DNA of 64,000 nucleotides from Pelecanus crispus (Eukaryota > Chordata > Aves > Pelecaniformes > Pelecanidae), in NCBI RefSeq assembly GCF_030463565.1, contig NC_134676.1, positions 2,900,001 to 2,964,000 on the forward strand, written 5' to 3'. Made by a program: the position numbers and the translations under genes. Under the pieces are notes generated by a model. It searched no databases. It was not told the DNA's origin and saw nothing but the letters and a program-made list of their open reading frames with translations. Positions 1 to 11,900 of the stretch are shown here, piece after piece (the stretch's first letter is position 1; each line of letters starts with the position of its first letter).

Positions 1-3000
1 TGTGAAGAGCAGCCAGAGACGGCACATCGGGGCAGCAGGTAAGAAAGTTAATAAATCCAGTCAAAAAGCAAAGTTCAGCTACACAGGATGGATTTTGACG
101 CTCCACAGAAACCGGAGAAGAAACCTCTTTTCCCCCAGGAGTCAATTCTCATGGCTAAGAGCCCTCGGGCACCCTGAGCACTGGTTTCAGGGTTTCGGGT
201 ACAAAGTTAATGCTGAAAACAGCAAAATTGTTAGCAGGGCAAATAACATACCTCAGTAAGGAGATACACAACATTGGGGCAGATGTCACCGAGGTTAACC
301 TTCATCTTTGAGAAAGCAACATCCTGACTTGGGGGCTGGCACCAATGGATTTAGATCCAAGAAGGTTTTTTAAGTAAAAGCTTCTGGATGGGAATTAGTT
401 TGATGCTTCCTTGAAAAATTGGCGGGTCTTAATAGTGGAGGTGAAGGAAATGTTGCAGTGAGAGATCAAAGGGTACTTTGATTCCACTTCTACCTGGTGA
501 CTTAGGATGAACGGAAAGAAAATTACTATTTAGTAAAGGGAAAGCAATCCATTGTGAAACAGCCTGACAGCCCAGCTCTAACATCTGGTATGCAATCTGG
601 AAATAACAAAAGAAAAATACTGCCTACAAGTCACCACCATATCCAAAGATATTTCCAGACAACTGGAAACCCCAAAGCCTTCAGCCACTCCAAAATGCTC
701 TAGGCAACACTAGTGCAGAGATTTGGCTAAAATACTTGATGGGCAGAGCGCAGAGGAGGGAAGGAGAGCAAGGAAATGGTCTGGAGAACATCCACCGCTG
801 CGCAACCAACACTCAGCCTAACAATAGTCTTCGCTTACTCTTCGTGTGCTCCTCACTTGTTTCCCAACCAACAGCAATGGGCAGAACTGGATGAAATCAT
901 GGAAACTTTGACAGAGTTCATCAGAAAAAAGGAGCTTTCAGGCCGTCAAATCTCATCGCAGAACTTCACCCAGTTACCAAGGCTGTAACCTAGTAATTCG
1001 TGTATAAATGTCTTATAGAGATCCATTATTCTTCATTTCAGGTCATCGAAAGCTGAAGACTCTACCGCTCTCCTTTAGTCTCATATTTAACCCTCTTCTC
1101 AATGTTTTTGCAAATGCTGCCAAAATAAATTTTCATGTATTTATCAGCTTTAGAGGGCTTCAAAAGCATGACCAAACAGCAGAGCTTGTCTGCAGAAGAC
1201 AACATGACTGCCATGTACTCCACTTAAGAACAAGTCTTTAAAGTCACAAAGAAGTAATATACATAATGTACAGTTATGGTCCAGTTTCACTTTTTCCAGC
1301 ACAAAACAAGAGTCTCCTGCCGTGGAGGGGACACGCCAATGGATCAGAAGGAGGATGGGGAGAGAAGGGAGCAGGGGGAGCAGCTGAACAGGTTCCTCTG
1401 GCTACCACCAAACCAGGGCGCCCAGAAATGCTCCCCAGCTCCTCGGCTTGGGCGAACTCCCCAGCTGCCTTGTGATGTTATTTCAGAGCAAGTCCTACAA
1501 ATGCATCAGCTACCTCTTTTTCCCCGCCCGCTCCCTGCAGCGTTCCCCTTCCCACGGGAAGAAAACCTGGGGGAACAGGCCAAAGGGAGCTGCCGCGCAC
1601 TGCAACGTGTCTGGACAACGCAGAAATCAGCACTGTCAGGCATATCATGGAAAAAACCCACCACGCAGAGGGAGCCTCGGATTCCTCTTCCTTCCAGCCT
1701 TGTAAGGAAATTGTCCTGTCTTGCCCTGCTTGTCCCCCCGCGCTGTTGGACACCTCCCAGGCACCTGCAGGGAGTGTTTGAAAATGCAACGTGGAAACCC
1801 CAGAACCCCCCAGAAAAGGTCACTGCAGGTGTCCTTGCTATCAGCATGTTAAGGCGCGGGGCTGAAGGAAGAGGCATCCCTTTGATGCTCCGAAATCTGC
1901 AGCTCAAGGCAAGCCGAACCGCCGAGTTCTTCTGCTCACGTGTACCTGAAACCTCTGCCCTTCCCACCCAGAGATACAGAAGAAAAACACATTTATTTCA
2001 CCATTCCCTTCCTTTCACATTATCCCTCTGCTTCGCAAATCTTTTTTTTTTTTTAATTAAATCTGAAGTCACCTAGAGCAGACAATGCCAGGAATGAAGG
2101 ATTTGACGTGGCACGGAAGAGGAGTTCCAGGCTCCAGCCATGAGGTCACCCTGGGACAGCAGGTCACCCAAGGCTGGGTGCACCCCCAAACCCCACAACC
2201 CTACGCCTGTAAATAACTTGTGCCTCAGTACAAGTGGGAGAGTTCCCACAGAGCCTGACTTTAGATTTAGAAATGAATGCTACAGAACACCAAATTTAAC
2301 CTACAATGAAATAGCAGAGGGAAGCATTTGAATTTGAGTGGGATTTATTAAGAAAAGCGTAAGTGGTGGCATTGCACAACATGTTCCACACAGTATAAAG
2401 GTCCAACTGAGCCTTTCTCTGCATCTGATTTTATCAAGAGAGGAAAAAAAAAAGCAGCAAGAACATAAAAGCCTGTGTAAGCCTTATCAGCAGCCTGGGG
2501 AGGATTCATCCCTGCAGCTATCTCTCTGTGCTCTCTCTTCCTCAACCCTACTTTCACCTCCCTCATAGCACAAGAACCCCTCCTTATCATAATTAACAAT
2601 TTTAATGTATGGATTGTTTCAAGCCAATTACATCAGTGCATTATAGGTGGTTTCATGAAGTTGCATTTATAATCGCAGTAATTTACACTTGGAAACAAAG
2701 ATATACAAAGGGAAAAGGTTACCAGAGGTTTTCAAAATAATTAAAAGCTTTGGTTATTAGTGACGCTTTCGAAATACAACCTGAAGTCTAACAGTGGTGT
2801 GAGGAAAGTCTTTACTGAGTATTTGTGTAGGCTAATGGTCATGCTCCTCTCTTGGAAATGGTCATGCTCCTCTCCTCCCCTTCCCTTGCCAACGCTGCAC
2901 AGACCGGTCCTTCTACCGCAGACCTCTGCCTTTCTCAGCTCACAGCTACATGGTGAATACACAACTTTTCATCTCTGCCAGCCCATACTCCTACCTCGAC

Positions 3001-3170
3001 ATCGCCCTTTGCCAGCACTGGGAATGAGACCAGCATCTCTAACCTAGGCTCGGACTCTTCCCCAGAACCTTTTCTCAGCACAACATCTTCAGGGAGCTGC
3101 TACGCAACCCCAATTCTATCTCCGACGTTCGTATCTCAACCATTTGCATGTGGCTTTCCTCGGCCTTATC
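1..3170. other. Intergenic upstream of MEX3C, nothing recognised
   Basis: No open frame here resembles a known protein, and no splice-bounded exon or RNA gene was recognised. Visible structure is limited to short homopolymers (T run near 2042-2053) and a short imperfect direct repeat near 2835-2875 in which a 17-base segment containing GGTCATGCTCCTCTC occurs twice. The longest frame (about 266 codons from 1276) has no recognisable domain and is probably chance. Confidence 0.5.
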
Positions 3171-3996
3171 AAGAACAGCCCTGCTCCACTCACGCCGCCC
3201 CTGAAGGCCGCTGTTGAAGACCATTTTCTAGCCTGTTTTTGTGGAAGACCATGTCACCCTCTGCTTTGTGCTCCTCCCTGGGCTATCCTCCCCAGCAGGT
3301 GGAATGGGAGCTAGTGGTCTTCGCTGCCTGCTCATTGTTTCCCTTGAGAGTCAAGAAGTCCTCCCTCATTTCTCAGTCTTCATTCACAGTCCCACTTTCC
3401 AGCAAGTTGCTTCACATTTTGCCTGAAAATTTTCACCCCAACTTGAACATACACACACTTAAGGGGCTGACGTGAAAAACCACACAGCTTGTGCAATTTC
3501 CTGCACCCAAAGGCCTTCATCACCTCAGCAGGGGGAGCACAGGACAAAGTATGAGGGGAAGGAGGGCATCTGGCAAAAGCTTCTGATTTTTTCTTTTTTT
3601 TTTAGATTGGATATTAGGAAGAATTTCTTCACGGCAAGAGTGGTCAAGCTTTGGAACAGGCTGCCCAGAGAGGTGGGGGAGTCCCCATCCCTGGAGGGGC
3701 TCAAAAAACTGGCAGAGGTGGCACTTTGGGACTTGGTTTAGTGGGCATGGGGGTGTTGGGTTGATGGTTGGACTGATGATCTTAGAGGTCCTTTCCAACC
3801 TTAATGATTCCTAGTTTTTACTTTCATTAAAAAATAATCCAGCCACCAAGCCAGGAAACATGGAATTAATTAATTAAAACAAGAAAATGGTACTCTCCCC
3901 TTAATTGGTTTAGTGGTGGACTTGGTAGTGCTAGGTTAATACGGTTGGATTGGATGATCTTGAAGGTCTTTTCGAGCCTAAACCATTCTATGATTC
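3171..3996 (+). repeat. Tandem duplication, copy A (contains CR1 3' ends)
   Basis: This segment recurs almost intact at 3998-4815 with a period of about 827 bp. It begins with about 370 bp of sequence seen nowhere else in the window. A CR1-derived part follows from about 3605 (GATTGGATATTAGGAAG, then GGAACAGGCTGCCCAGAGAGG). It ends in two successive CR1-like tails, the first near 3760-3815 and the second near 3896-3996. The CR1 sense is on the + strand. Copy A carries an AATTAATTAATT stretch near 3865 that copy B lacks. Confidence 0.85.
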
Positions 3997-3997
3997 T
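3605..3997 (+). mobile_element. CR1 LINE 3' end with two tails (copy A)
   Basis: The sequence has the hallmark CR1 3' motifs in order: TTGGATATTAGGAAGAATTT, GGAACAGGCTGCCCAGAGAGG, CCCTGGAGGGGCTCAAAAAA, and a first tail with GATCTTAGAGGTCCTTTCC. A linker of about 80 bp (3816-3895) follows, then a second tail with GGATGATCTTGAAGGTCTTTT and CCATTCTATGATTCT. CR1 elements are non-LTR retrotransposons, and most copies are short 5'-truncated 3' ends as here. No coding capacity remains. Confidence 0.85.
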
Positions 3998-4815
3998 AAG
4001 ACCAGCCCCGCTCCACTCATGCCACCCCTGCAGGCCGCTGTTGAAGACCATTTTCTAGCCTGTTTTTGTGGAGGACCATGTCACCCTCTGCTTTGTGTTC
4101 CTCCCTGGGCCATCCTCCCCAGCATGTGGAATGGGAGCTAGTGGTCTTCGCTCCCTGCCCGTCGTTTCCCTTGAGAGTCGAGAAGTCCTCCCTCATTTCT
4201 CAGTCGTCGTGACAGCACAGTCCCACTTTCCAGCAAGTTGCTTCACATTTTGCCTGAAAACTTTCACCCCGACTTGAAAATACACACACTTAAGGGGCTG
4301 ACGTGAAAAACCACACAGCTCGTGCGAGTTCCTGCACCCAAAGGCCTTCATCACCTCAGCAGGGGGAGCACAGGACAAAGTATGAGGGGAAGGAGGGCAT
4401 CTGGCAAAAGCTTCTGATTTTTTTCTTTTTTTTTTTAGATTGGATATTAGGAAGAATTTCTTCACGGCAAGAGTGGTCAAGCTTTGGAACAGGCTGCCCA
4501 GAGAGGTGGGGGAGTCCCCAGCCCTGGAGGGGCTCAAAAAACGGGCAGAGGTGGCACTGGGGGACATGGTTTAGTGGGCATGGGGGTGTTGGGTTGATGG
4601 TTGCACTGATGATCTTAGAGGGCCTTTCCAACCTTCATGATTCCTAGTTTTTACTTTCATTAAAAAATAATCCAGCCACCAAGCCAGGAAACACGAAATT
4701 GCGACTCTCCCCTTAATTGGTTTAGTGTGGACTTGGCAGTGTTGGGTTAATGGTTGGACTGGATGATCTTGAAGGTCTTTTCCAACCTAAACCATTCTAT
4801 GATTCGATGATTCTA
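3998..4815 (+). repeat. Tandem duplication, copy B
   Basis: This second copy of the 3171-3996 unit is joined head to tail directly after the CR1 tail of copy A. It is about 18 bp shorter because the AATTAATT stretch near the linker is missing. Its second tail (GGTTGGACTGGATGATCTTG) is closer to the common CR1 form than that of copy A, so the copies have diverged since duplication. It lies just 5' of the MEX3C CpG island. Confidence 0.85.
4432..4815 (+). mobile_element. CR1 LINE 3' end with two tails (copy B)
   Basis: Same order of motifs as in copy A: a CR1 3' segment, a first tail near 4590-4645, a linker carrying the CCACCAAGCCAGGAAACA motif, and a second tail near 4705-4805. After the last tail the sequence continues as degenerate GATTC/ATGATTC repeats to about 4860, probably the eroded tandem octamer end of CR1. 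Confidence 0.85.
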
Positions 4816-4860
4816 CGATCCGATGATTCACCGATTCAACGATTCTGTGTTTTGATGATT
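4790..4860 (+). repeat. Degenerate ATGATTC-type tandem tail
   Basis: Successive copies of ATTCTATG, ATTCGATG, ATTCTACG, ATCCGATG and ATTCACCG fit an expanded and diverged CR1 3'-terminal 8-bp repeat. The block sits between the CR1 tail and the CpG island. Confidence 0.7.
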
Positions 4861-5118
4861 TTTTTCTGACCTGTTTCGGGCCTCCCACCCAGGCCTCCTT
4901 CCCCCCGGCCTCCCCGCCCGCCCGAGGCCCCGCGCTGAGGCCCCTCTGGCCGCCGCCCGCCCCGCCCCGCCCCGCCCCGGCCCCGCCCCGGCCCCGCCCC
5001 GCCCCAGGCCCCGCCCACCGCCGGCCCCGCCCAGGAACCGGCTCCGCCGCCCAATGGCGCGGCCGCGAGCGCGGGGCGGGGCCGCGCCGCCTCCGCCGCC
5101 CCCCCCCGCCCCCCCCCC

Positions 5119-5149
<31 letters not shown>

Positions 5150-5171
5150 GCCGCCGCCGAGGGGAAGCGCC

Positions 5172-5192
5172 ATGGGACAAAAGGCGCGCTGA
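5172..5192 (+). other. Short upstream ORF (MGQKAR) in the MEX3C leader
   Basis: An ATG in the context GCGCCATGG, with G at +4, opens a six-codon frame closed by TGA at 5190-5192. It lies 129 bases upstream of the presumed MEX3C start. It is relevant only if transcription starts upstream of it. Confidence 0.35.
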
Positions 5193-5238
5193 GGAGCGCG
5201 GCCCCAGCGCCCAGGCCACGCTCGGTGCCCGCCGCGGC

Positions 5239-5259
5239 ATGGCGGCCCCGCGCCGCTAG
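5239..5259 (+). other. Short upstream ORF (MAAPRR) in the MEX3C leader
   Basis: An ATG in the strong context GCGGCATGG (G at -3, G at +4) is followed by five codons and a TAG at 5257-5259. It lies 42 bases upstream of the presumed main start, whose own context has G at -3 but C at +4. A scanning ribosome could therefore use this start first and reinitiate. Confidence 0.4.
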
Positions 5260-5300
5260 GCCCGGCCAGGCCCGGCCCGGCCCGCAGCGCCTCCCCCGCC

Positions 5301-5962
5301 ATGCCGAGCGGCAGCGCCGCCGCGGCCTCCTCCTCCTCCTCCCCCTCCTCCCCCGCCGCCGAGCCCGCCGAGCCGCCGCGCCTCCCCGCTCCCCACCCGC
5401 CGCTGTTGCTGCTCCAGCAGCGCCTCGCCGGCCTCGGCCTCCGCGACCGCGGCCTGCCCGCCGGCGGAGGGGCGGCCCGGCGGCGGGCGGGCTTGTCGCC
5501 GCCGCCCGACCCCCCCCGGCCAGCCGGGGCCTGGCGGGGCGGAGGAGGAGGAGGCGGCGGCGGTGGGGGACGAGGGAGACCTGGAGCTGGAGGAGGAGGA
5601 GCTGCTGGCGGGGGAGGACGAGGAGGAGGAGGAGGACCCGGCCGCGCTGCTGCTGCTCTCCTCGTCCTCCTCGCCCTCCCAGCCGCTCCCGCTGCTGCCG
5701 GCGCTGGGCTCCGTCCTGCTCTCGCCCTCCTTCGATGCGCAGGAGGCGGCGGCGGCGGGAGCGCTCTGCGGGGCGGACGATCCTCAGGGCATGATGGCGG
5801 CGATGCTGTCCCACGCCTACGGCGGCGGCGGCGGCCTGGGCGGGGGGGCGGCGGGCCTGAACGGCGAGCAGGCGGCCTTGCTCCGCCGAAAGAGCGTCAA
5901 CACCACCGAGTGCGTGCCCGTGCCCAGCTCCGAGCATGTGGCCGAGATCGTGGGCCGGCAGG
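5301..5962 (+). CDS. MEX3C: MEX3C coding exon 1 (apparent 1-base frameshift)
   Basis: The start at 5301 gives MPSGS, as in mammalian MEX3C, followed by a leucine-rich [13 protein letters not shown] segment. This frame stays open but is wrong for the 3' half. The family-like part (acidic LELEEEE stretch, [33 protein letters not shown]) is one frame over. The two frames meet at the 8-C run 5510-5517, and dropping one C joins them and keeps the total length divisible by three. The exon ends after the first base of the last Gly codon of the KH1 GRQG loop, followed by donor GTGAGTGG at 5963. A sequencing or assembly indel is the likeliest cause. A real frameshift allele cannot be excluded. Confidence 0.9.
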
Positions 5963-8900
5963 GTGAGTGGGGCAGCGGGGGGCGGGTTGGGGTGGGGGGG
6001 CGCCGAGGCCCGGCCCCGGGGCTGCCGCCCTTCCCCCGGGGCTGGCAGCGGGGCCTCTGCCCGCACACCCCCGGGCTGCGCCCCGCCGGGGCCGGCGGCG
6101 GGACCCCCTCGCCTGGCCGGGAGCTTCGCGCCCGCTGCGGCCTACCTCTCCCCCCTCGCCCCACGGCGGGACGAGGCCGCCGGCGGGGGCCGTGGCAGCG
6201 GGCTGGCCCGCCTTGCGAAGCCCGAGAGGCCAGGGCGAGCGCTGGGCGAGCTCGGACCCTCGAGTTGCCATCGCACGCTCGAGCCGTGAAACGCGGCGCG
6301 CGGTCCGGCCGCGTCCAGGTAGGTGTTGGCACGGGCTCCGGTCCTCGGCGACGCTCGCCATCTGGGCAGGAGCTGCGTTTCACCGTGGGAGCTTTGAACC
6401 GTGCTCTGACAGAAACTTTGGGGCCAAGGGCTTTCGCTGGCTCGCCTCGCGGGGCTGACGCCGTTCCGACAGCTTTCCACGGCGCTCGCCCGGACAAAGC
6501 GGGACGTCGGGAGCCAGCGAGATGGAGAAAGGAGCCACGTGCAGCCCTCCTCTGCGTGAAAGCCCGTGTCTTTCTTGCTGGGCTTGTGGCTTCCTGTTGA
6601 TCGCTCTTGCTACGCTCCCCGGCGCTCTCTTACGCCGTTAGGGTAAGGTCATATCGGTGATGTCACGTTCGTTGCCGGCCTTTGATGTGGTCTCGTGGGA
6701 GCGGTGCTTGGAGGAGTTGGGACGATGACGTCTCGCGCCAGCTTTCTGGCGGCGAACCTGATTTTTTTCTGTATCGGGAGAAGCGCTGAGCAGCGTCGAG
6801 TGTAGGTGTGCAAACGCAGACAATGAAGTCGCTGCTCTCTTCCTCTTCCCCTTCTGTGTTATTCTTTATTGGTTTGTGGGTGGTGTGTCTCGTTTGCTGA
6901 TCGGCTCTGATAACGAGCAGTTATGCTGTCTGGTCTCTACATCAATGTGGCTTTTGTTTCTTTCCCCCCCCCCCCCCCCCCCCCCCCTTCAGTATGGAAG
7001 AAATGGTGAAATCTGTCTAAACCAATGTGGTTTAAAGAAATGCCCACTGAGCGCTGATGCTTAGGCAGACTTTTGTTTTCTCTTCCTCCATTGATTTCAG
7101 GCTTTCAGCAGGCAAGGGTGGGTTTCTTTGCTGGGCGTGTCGAAGGAGAACCAAAGGCCGCGCCGCAGAAATTGGCAGGTAGCTTCCTCTGATGCAGACG
7201 AGTCCGTTCTGCTCAAGCAGAAAATATCTTTTCCAAGAAATAGTGTTTGAGCGTCTTAAGGGTTTGCTCATGTGTCATTGGGGATGGCAGGCAGGCGGCG
7301 GGGGGAGGATGGAAAACAGAACTGAAAACTGTTACTGCTGCAGTCCTCTAAAAGCGAAATACAAACTATTGGGCTTCGAGGACTGATTAGGCTGCCGTGT
7401 TTGTTCTCCACCAGATCAGGATTGCCCTCTGTAGTATATTTTTCAGTACTTTGAGTCACTTAAAAACAAGATAATGGCGTTTGCATAAAAATAGGATCAT
7501 TGTTCCTGAAGAGTTCATTTGCTGCTTCTGCTTTTATTTCTTATCTGATGTCACGCTGTTTGGCTTGTGATAAAATAGTTAGCCTCGGTGGGGAGGGTCT
7601 GTATCATAAAAAGAATTAGGGCTACAAAAGAGGAAGGAGCGGCAGGAGTGGAAGGAGAGCTAAAAAAATTGTTACCATGTATACTTGCGTGGAAGGTTTG
7701 CGCAAGGAGGTCCGTCAAAATTCTCATTCAAGGGAAGCGTATGCGTAGAGACCAACTTGCGTAAGTTGTATTAGTTCCACCAAATATTTGTCAAATTTCT
7801 TGGAAATACTAGTCTTTGCATCTCCTTTTATGGCCCAGAGCCGTGCCGGCTCGGTGCACGGGCTTAGAGGCTCTTGCTCTCTCATCCACCTGCTTTGCAT
7901 GTGTCTCTGCTCTAGCCCGACAAAGTGTCGTCAGCTTGGTCTGCCTCGAGCTTGGCTGGCCGGAGCCGCGTCCTTCGCCGATTGCTCTGCTCTCTAAAAA
8001 TGAAGATGCTGCATCTTCTCTTCCTAGCGCGCACATCATAACCAGCTGGTTGCATTATCTTGAACGAATTCAGCTTAAGTTTCATGCCAGACTCCTCTGT
8101 GCTGTAATACTTTAATTATGTAAGGGTGATGCAGTTGGAATGTTACTTCTGATGGATTTTCACGAAGATTAAGTTTATATTCTTTCTATTGCTGTCTTCG
8201 TGAGGTATAAAAAGAACTTGAAATGTCTGCAGCCTGAAAACATCAGCTCTGAAATACCAGGAATGCTGAGTTTGATCTAGGCTTTGCTGGCGGCCTCGCT
8301 GCTGTGTCTGAAAGCATGTTTGTTGTAAGTCCTAACCCCCTAAACTGAAAGAGTAATGATAACCAGAATTCCACGGTATTCTTTATCCAAATTTAATTTT
8401 TTTGCACGGAGGAAGAGGATTTCCAGACACTGTGTATCAGGCTGAAGGAGCCCCTGCTTCCTGACAGAGCTGTAAACAAGCAAAAACCTTAAGGTGCTTG
8501 CATTTAACATTTTTTTTTTTTCCTAGTTACGTGCAAGTTTCCGAAATAAATACACCACTTCAGGCAGTGAAGTGGTGCTCCCACAGGCCCGCTCTACGTT
8601 GCTGTATTGCAGGTTCCCACGAGGGTAGCCGCGCTTACCGAATCTGTGCTGGTAGCTGTGCACAGATGTGGGATGTCGCAGCTGTAGAAGGTGTGGAGTG
8701 CCTGAAATGTGCCTTGTGGTCGATGGTTTTCTCGTGAAGCTGCAGTGGAGGCTGCTGGGTTACTGTAGCAGTAGTTTAATGTGTTGCTGCTGGAAGCATT
8801 TACATCACTGGAAAAGGCTTAAGTAAGATTTAATGAATAGTAGGTGTTCTTTCTTTAAAAAAAAAAAAAGTCCTGTAGTATTTCTGAAACCTAGTGGGTT

Positions 8901-11900
8901 TTTGTGGTCTTTTTGTTGGTTTTGGTTTGTTTTTTTTTAACTCTTAAATGTTCTCAACCTTTTCTTATTCCCTTTGCCCCCCAAAAATGAAGCTGACAGA
9001 CACGGGTTGGGGTAGTGTAACAGAATTCTTTGTAGTCTTTGAAGTGGAAGAATCTCAAAGGTGAACAACAAAGGAAAAGATATTTGTATCCTTTTATTCC
9101 TGTTAAGGCATGTGACTGGGAGCCAGGAAAACTAGATTCCATTCATGGCATTGTACAGGCTTCCTGTATGAATTTGAACTAGCTGTTGAATCCAACCTTC
9201 GGTAAGTTGGCCAGTCGTCGTGCTGATCAGAAAAGTGACTTCCTTTGCTGTCAGCAGCTAAAAATCCTACATGCACAAAGTTGCATTGGTTTAAAAAAAA
9301 AAAAAAAAAAAGTTGGAGAAAGTGCTCTTGAGAAGTGGTAGCAAGAAAGCTGCATTGCTGAGGAGGTGACCTTGTTTGCCTGAGGAAAGCTGGCATGGGG
9401 TGTATATCCAAAATTATATAAGCATGTATCCAGACTTTTAAAAAAAAAAAAAAACAAACCAAAAAAACCCCAAAACAACAGCAAACTTGTGGAGATCTAA
9501 CTTGGAAGGTTTTGGTTTAATCTCTAAATCATGTGAAGGACTTTGCGAAAGTCTGCTGTGGATCACCTAAAGCCTGTTTCCCATACGTAAAGTTGGTGAT
9601 GGTGATTTTCTGTGGCAATCCTGCCGTGGCCTCGTGGGCCTGGAGAAGGATTTGACAAGTTTTAACTCCACAGTGCCCCCCGCTATTTTCTTTACGCTAA
9701 AAAAAGACATGTTTAAATACTAAAAGCTCTTTTGAATAATGCAAAAAGAAGGGTGGTGTCTGAAGACATGAACAGAAAAGCTGAAAGATGCTGGAAGGGA
9801 TAGAGGTCTGTCCCGTAGAGAGATGCTGCTCCCTGAGTGTATTAACTATCTTCAGATAATGATTACTGGAATATATTTGCTAATGCATTCCAGTGTTGTG
9901 ACTATCCAAGTAACGTGATTTTCCGAGTGTTTATATCCTTGATAAAGCTGACAATAGCGGCTTTTCTCCCTAAGACATCACTTGAGTGGGAGCTACTTAA
10001 CTCTAAAGCCCGATGCTTCTCTTCCTTCAGTGAGAATAGTTTGGATGGTGGCTGCAGAACTTGAAACGGGCAGGGCAGTCTCCAAACCCCTGATGAGTAA
10101 GAGGAGGAGGAATGATATCATCCCATTTCACTGATTAAATCGATAATGACAAATCTGCTTTGCATGAGACGGCCTTGCAACTAAAATAACATTTTTATGC
10201 ATATTTAATGATCTCGGACTCCTTTTTGCTCTTTGCTTTTGAATGCGGGCTCTTGAGCAAAAGAGTACTTTGCTTAAAATAATCCTGTAACTTGAAACAA
10301 AAAAAAAAAAATAATTCTGGTAAGTTGGTAGGTGATAACTATCTAGCATAGCTGAACAGCCGAATAAAAACAATAGCTATTGCTCTTGGAGAGTGGAAAC
10401 AGTGCTAAAACAATCCTGGAGCAAATACTTGTGTTAGCTGAGGGCAGTACATAGATGTCCTATGGTAGGATAGAATAGATTATTAGGATTATTAGGATAG
10501 GATAGAATAGATTATTAGGATAGGATAGAATAGATTATTAGGATAGGATAGAATAGATTATTAGGATAGAAGTCCTTTCAAAAAGAACTATATGTCTGGT
10601 TTTATGTCTCGATGTGTTGTGATAATAATGTTACTGAATTACTGATGATACTTACATAGCCTTGACTGGTTACTAATTGCTGACCTGTAAGAAGTAGTCA
10701 GCACAAGCATAGTCTGAATTGCATATTGGTTTTTGTTTTTGTTTTTTTTTTAAACTGGATGCTTAAGATTTCCACTCTCACGAATAAGTTTAATTTGCAT
10801 GACTAAGTCATAACATATCTCTGTGTCAGTTGATTGCCACAGACAACGAAGACCGCAGGTTTGGCTAACTTATTTTAAGTGAAAGCTGACAAGGCAGTTG
10901 CATTTTGGATTTGTTTTTTTGCGTCTTCTATAACAAGCAGGTTATTAAATGGTTTTTTTTAAAGCCGGAAAGAAAACTTGAGCTGTTTGTTGAAATCCAA
11001 TATGAAGGCTCTTTTTCTGAGAAGCTGAAGTCTCATCATTTTTAGAGTCTGGAACTCCAGGAACTGAAACACGTGAGCATGCCGTGGCCTGGCACAGTCT
11101 GAAATCACTGCTGAAGTTTCAGTGGCCTATTGCTCTGGTGCTGCGTAGCAAACATCATTTCAGTTCTGCTGTTTGTCATTTGTGCTATGCAAAGATCCAA
11201 CTCGAGTTGCAAAGTGTGTCAGAAGGGTGCAGGTTCTCCAGCTGGGATCGTAAATCCTCGGTCATAAATGCTGCTCTTGTCTGGCTTGTTGGGTGGGAAG
11301 CACACCAAACACAGTGCACGCTCGGGAGATTTTTCTCTTTGTGTAGTCTGCCAGAAATTCTGTAGATTTTAACGTATGAATACCAGAAGTGAATACCTGC
11401 ATAAGTAAGGGGTTTGGATGAAGCTGAAATTAAAATAATAAAAATCTTGCGACATAAAATGCTAGTTTCTAATCCTCTGGTCCTTTTGTTTCTCTTGTAA
11501 AATTGCTGTGCTCTAAAAGAGTATGTTTTTTTAAGTTTGTAGCGTACACGTACAAAAGAAATCATGATTAACGTGCTTCTGAACTGCACTGGATTAACCT
11601 GTCTGTGGCATGAGAAAATGGCGATGAATTTTTTTCTAAGCTTTTAGTAAAGTCAGCAGATGTTGTGCGTTTCCCTGTCTTAGCCCCCGTTACTTTCTCT
11701 TCTAGTACACTGTGGTCTGAATTTCTGGAAGAGAAACTTTGTTCTAAACAAAGTGTTGGATATCTCAAAGGTCTTAAATTTGGGTTTGATGCAATACCTC
11801 CACCACACAGGGCCAATTCCCCATTGCAGGCAAAAAATTTAACAGGGATAGCGTTGCAAACTTGCTGTAACAAAAAAAAAAAAAAAGAGGCTGCTGAGCA

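Larger units (their letters stand above)
4880..5300 (+). promoter_or_regulatory. MEX3C: MEX3C CpG-island promoter and 5' leader
   Basis: Sequence composition changes abruptly to extreme GC and CpG richness here. An array of CCGCCCC boxes runs from about 4957 to 5036, matching Sp1/KLF-type sites. A CCAAT box lies at 5051-5055 and a GGGGCGGGG box near 5073-5082. No TATA box is visible. CCAAT boxes usually lie 60-100 bp upstream of the start, so transcription probably begins around 5110-5170; this is an inference. A CCG-rich tract (about 5100-5155) lies in or near the leader. The island continues through exon 1 into the intron, to about 6560. Confidence 0.7.

Noticed and set aside
1276-2076. 266-codon + strand frame upstream of MEX3C
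   Set aside because: No domain or family resemblance, and an ordinary length for chance in a stop-poor GC-rich stretch.
5054-5794. 246-codon frame from an ATG overlapping the CCAAT box
   Set aside because: The ATG lies inside the promoter element and is probably upstream of transcription; translation is Pro/Arg-rich shadow of MEX3C exon 1.
4828-6066. 412-codon - strand frame and other long frames across the MEX3C CpG island
   Set aside because: Arg/Gly/Pro/Ala-only translations caused by extreme GC content opposite MEX3C exon 1.
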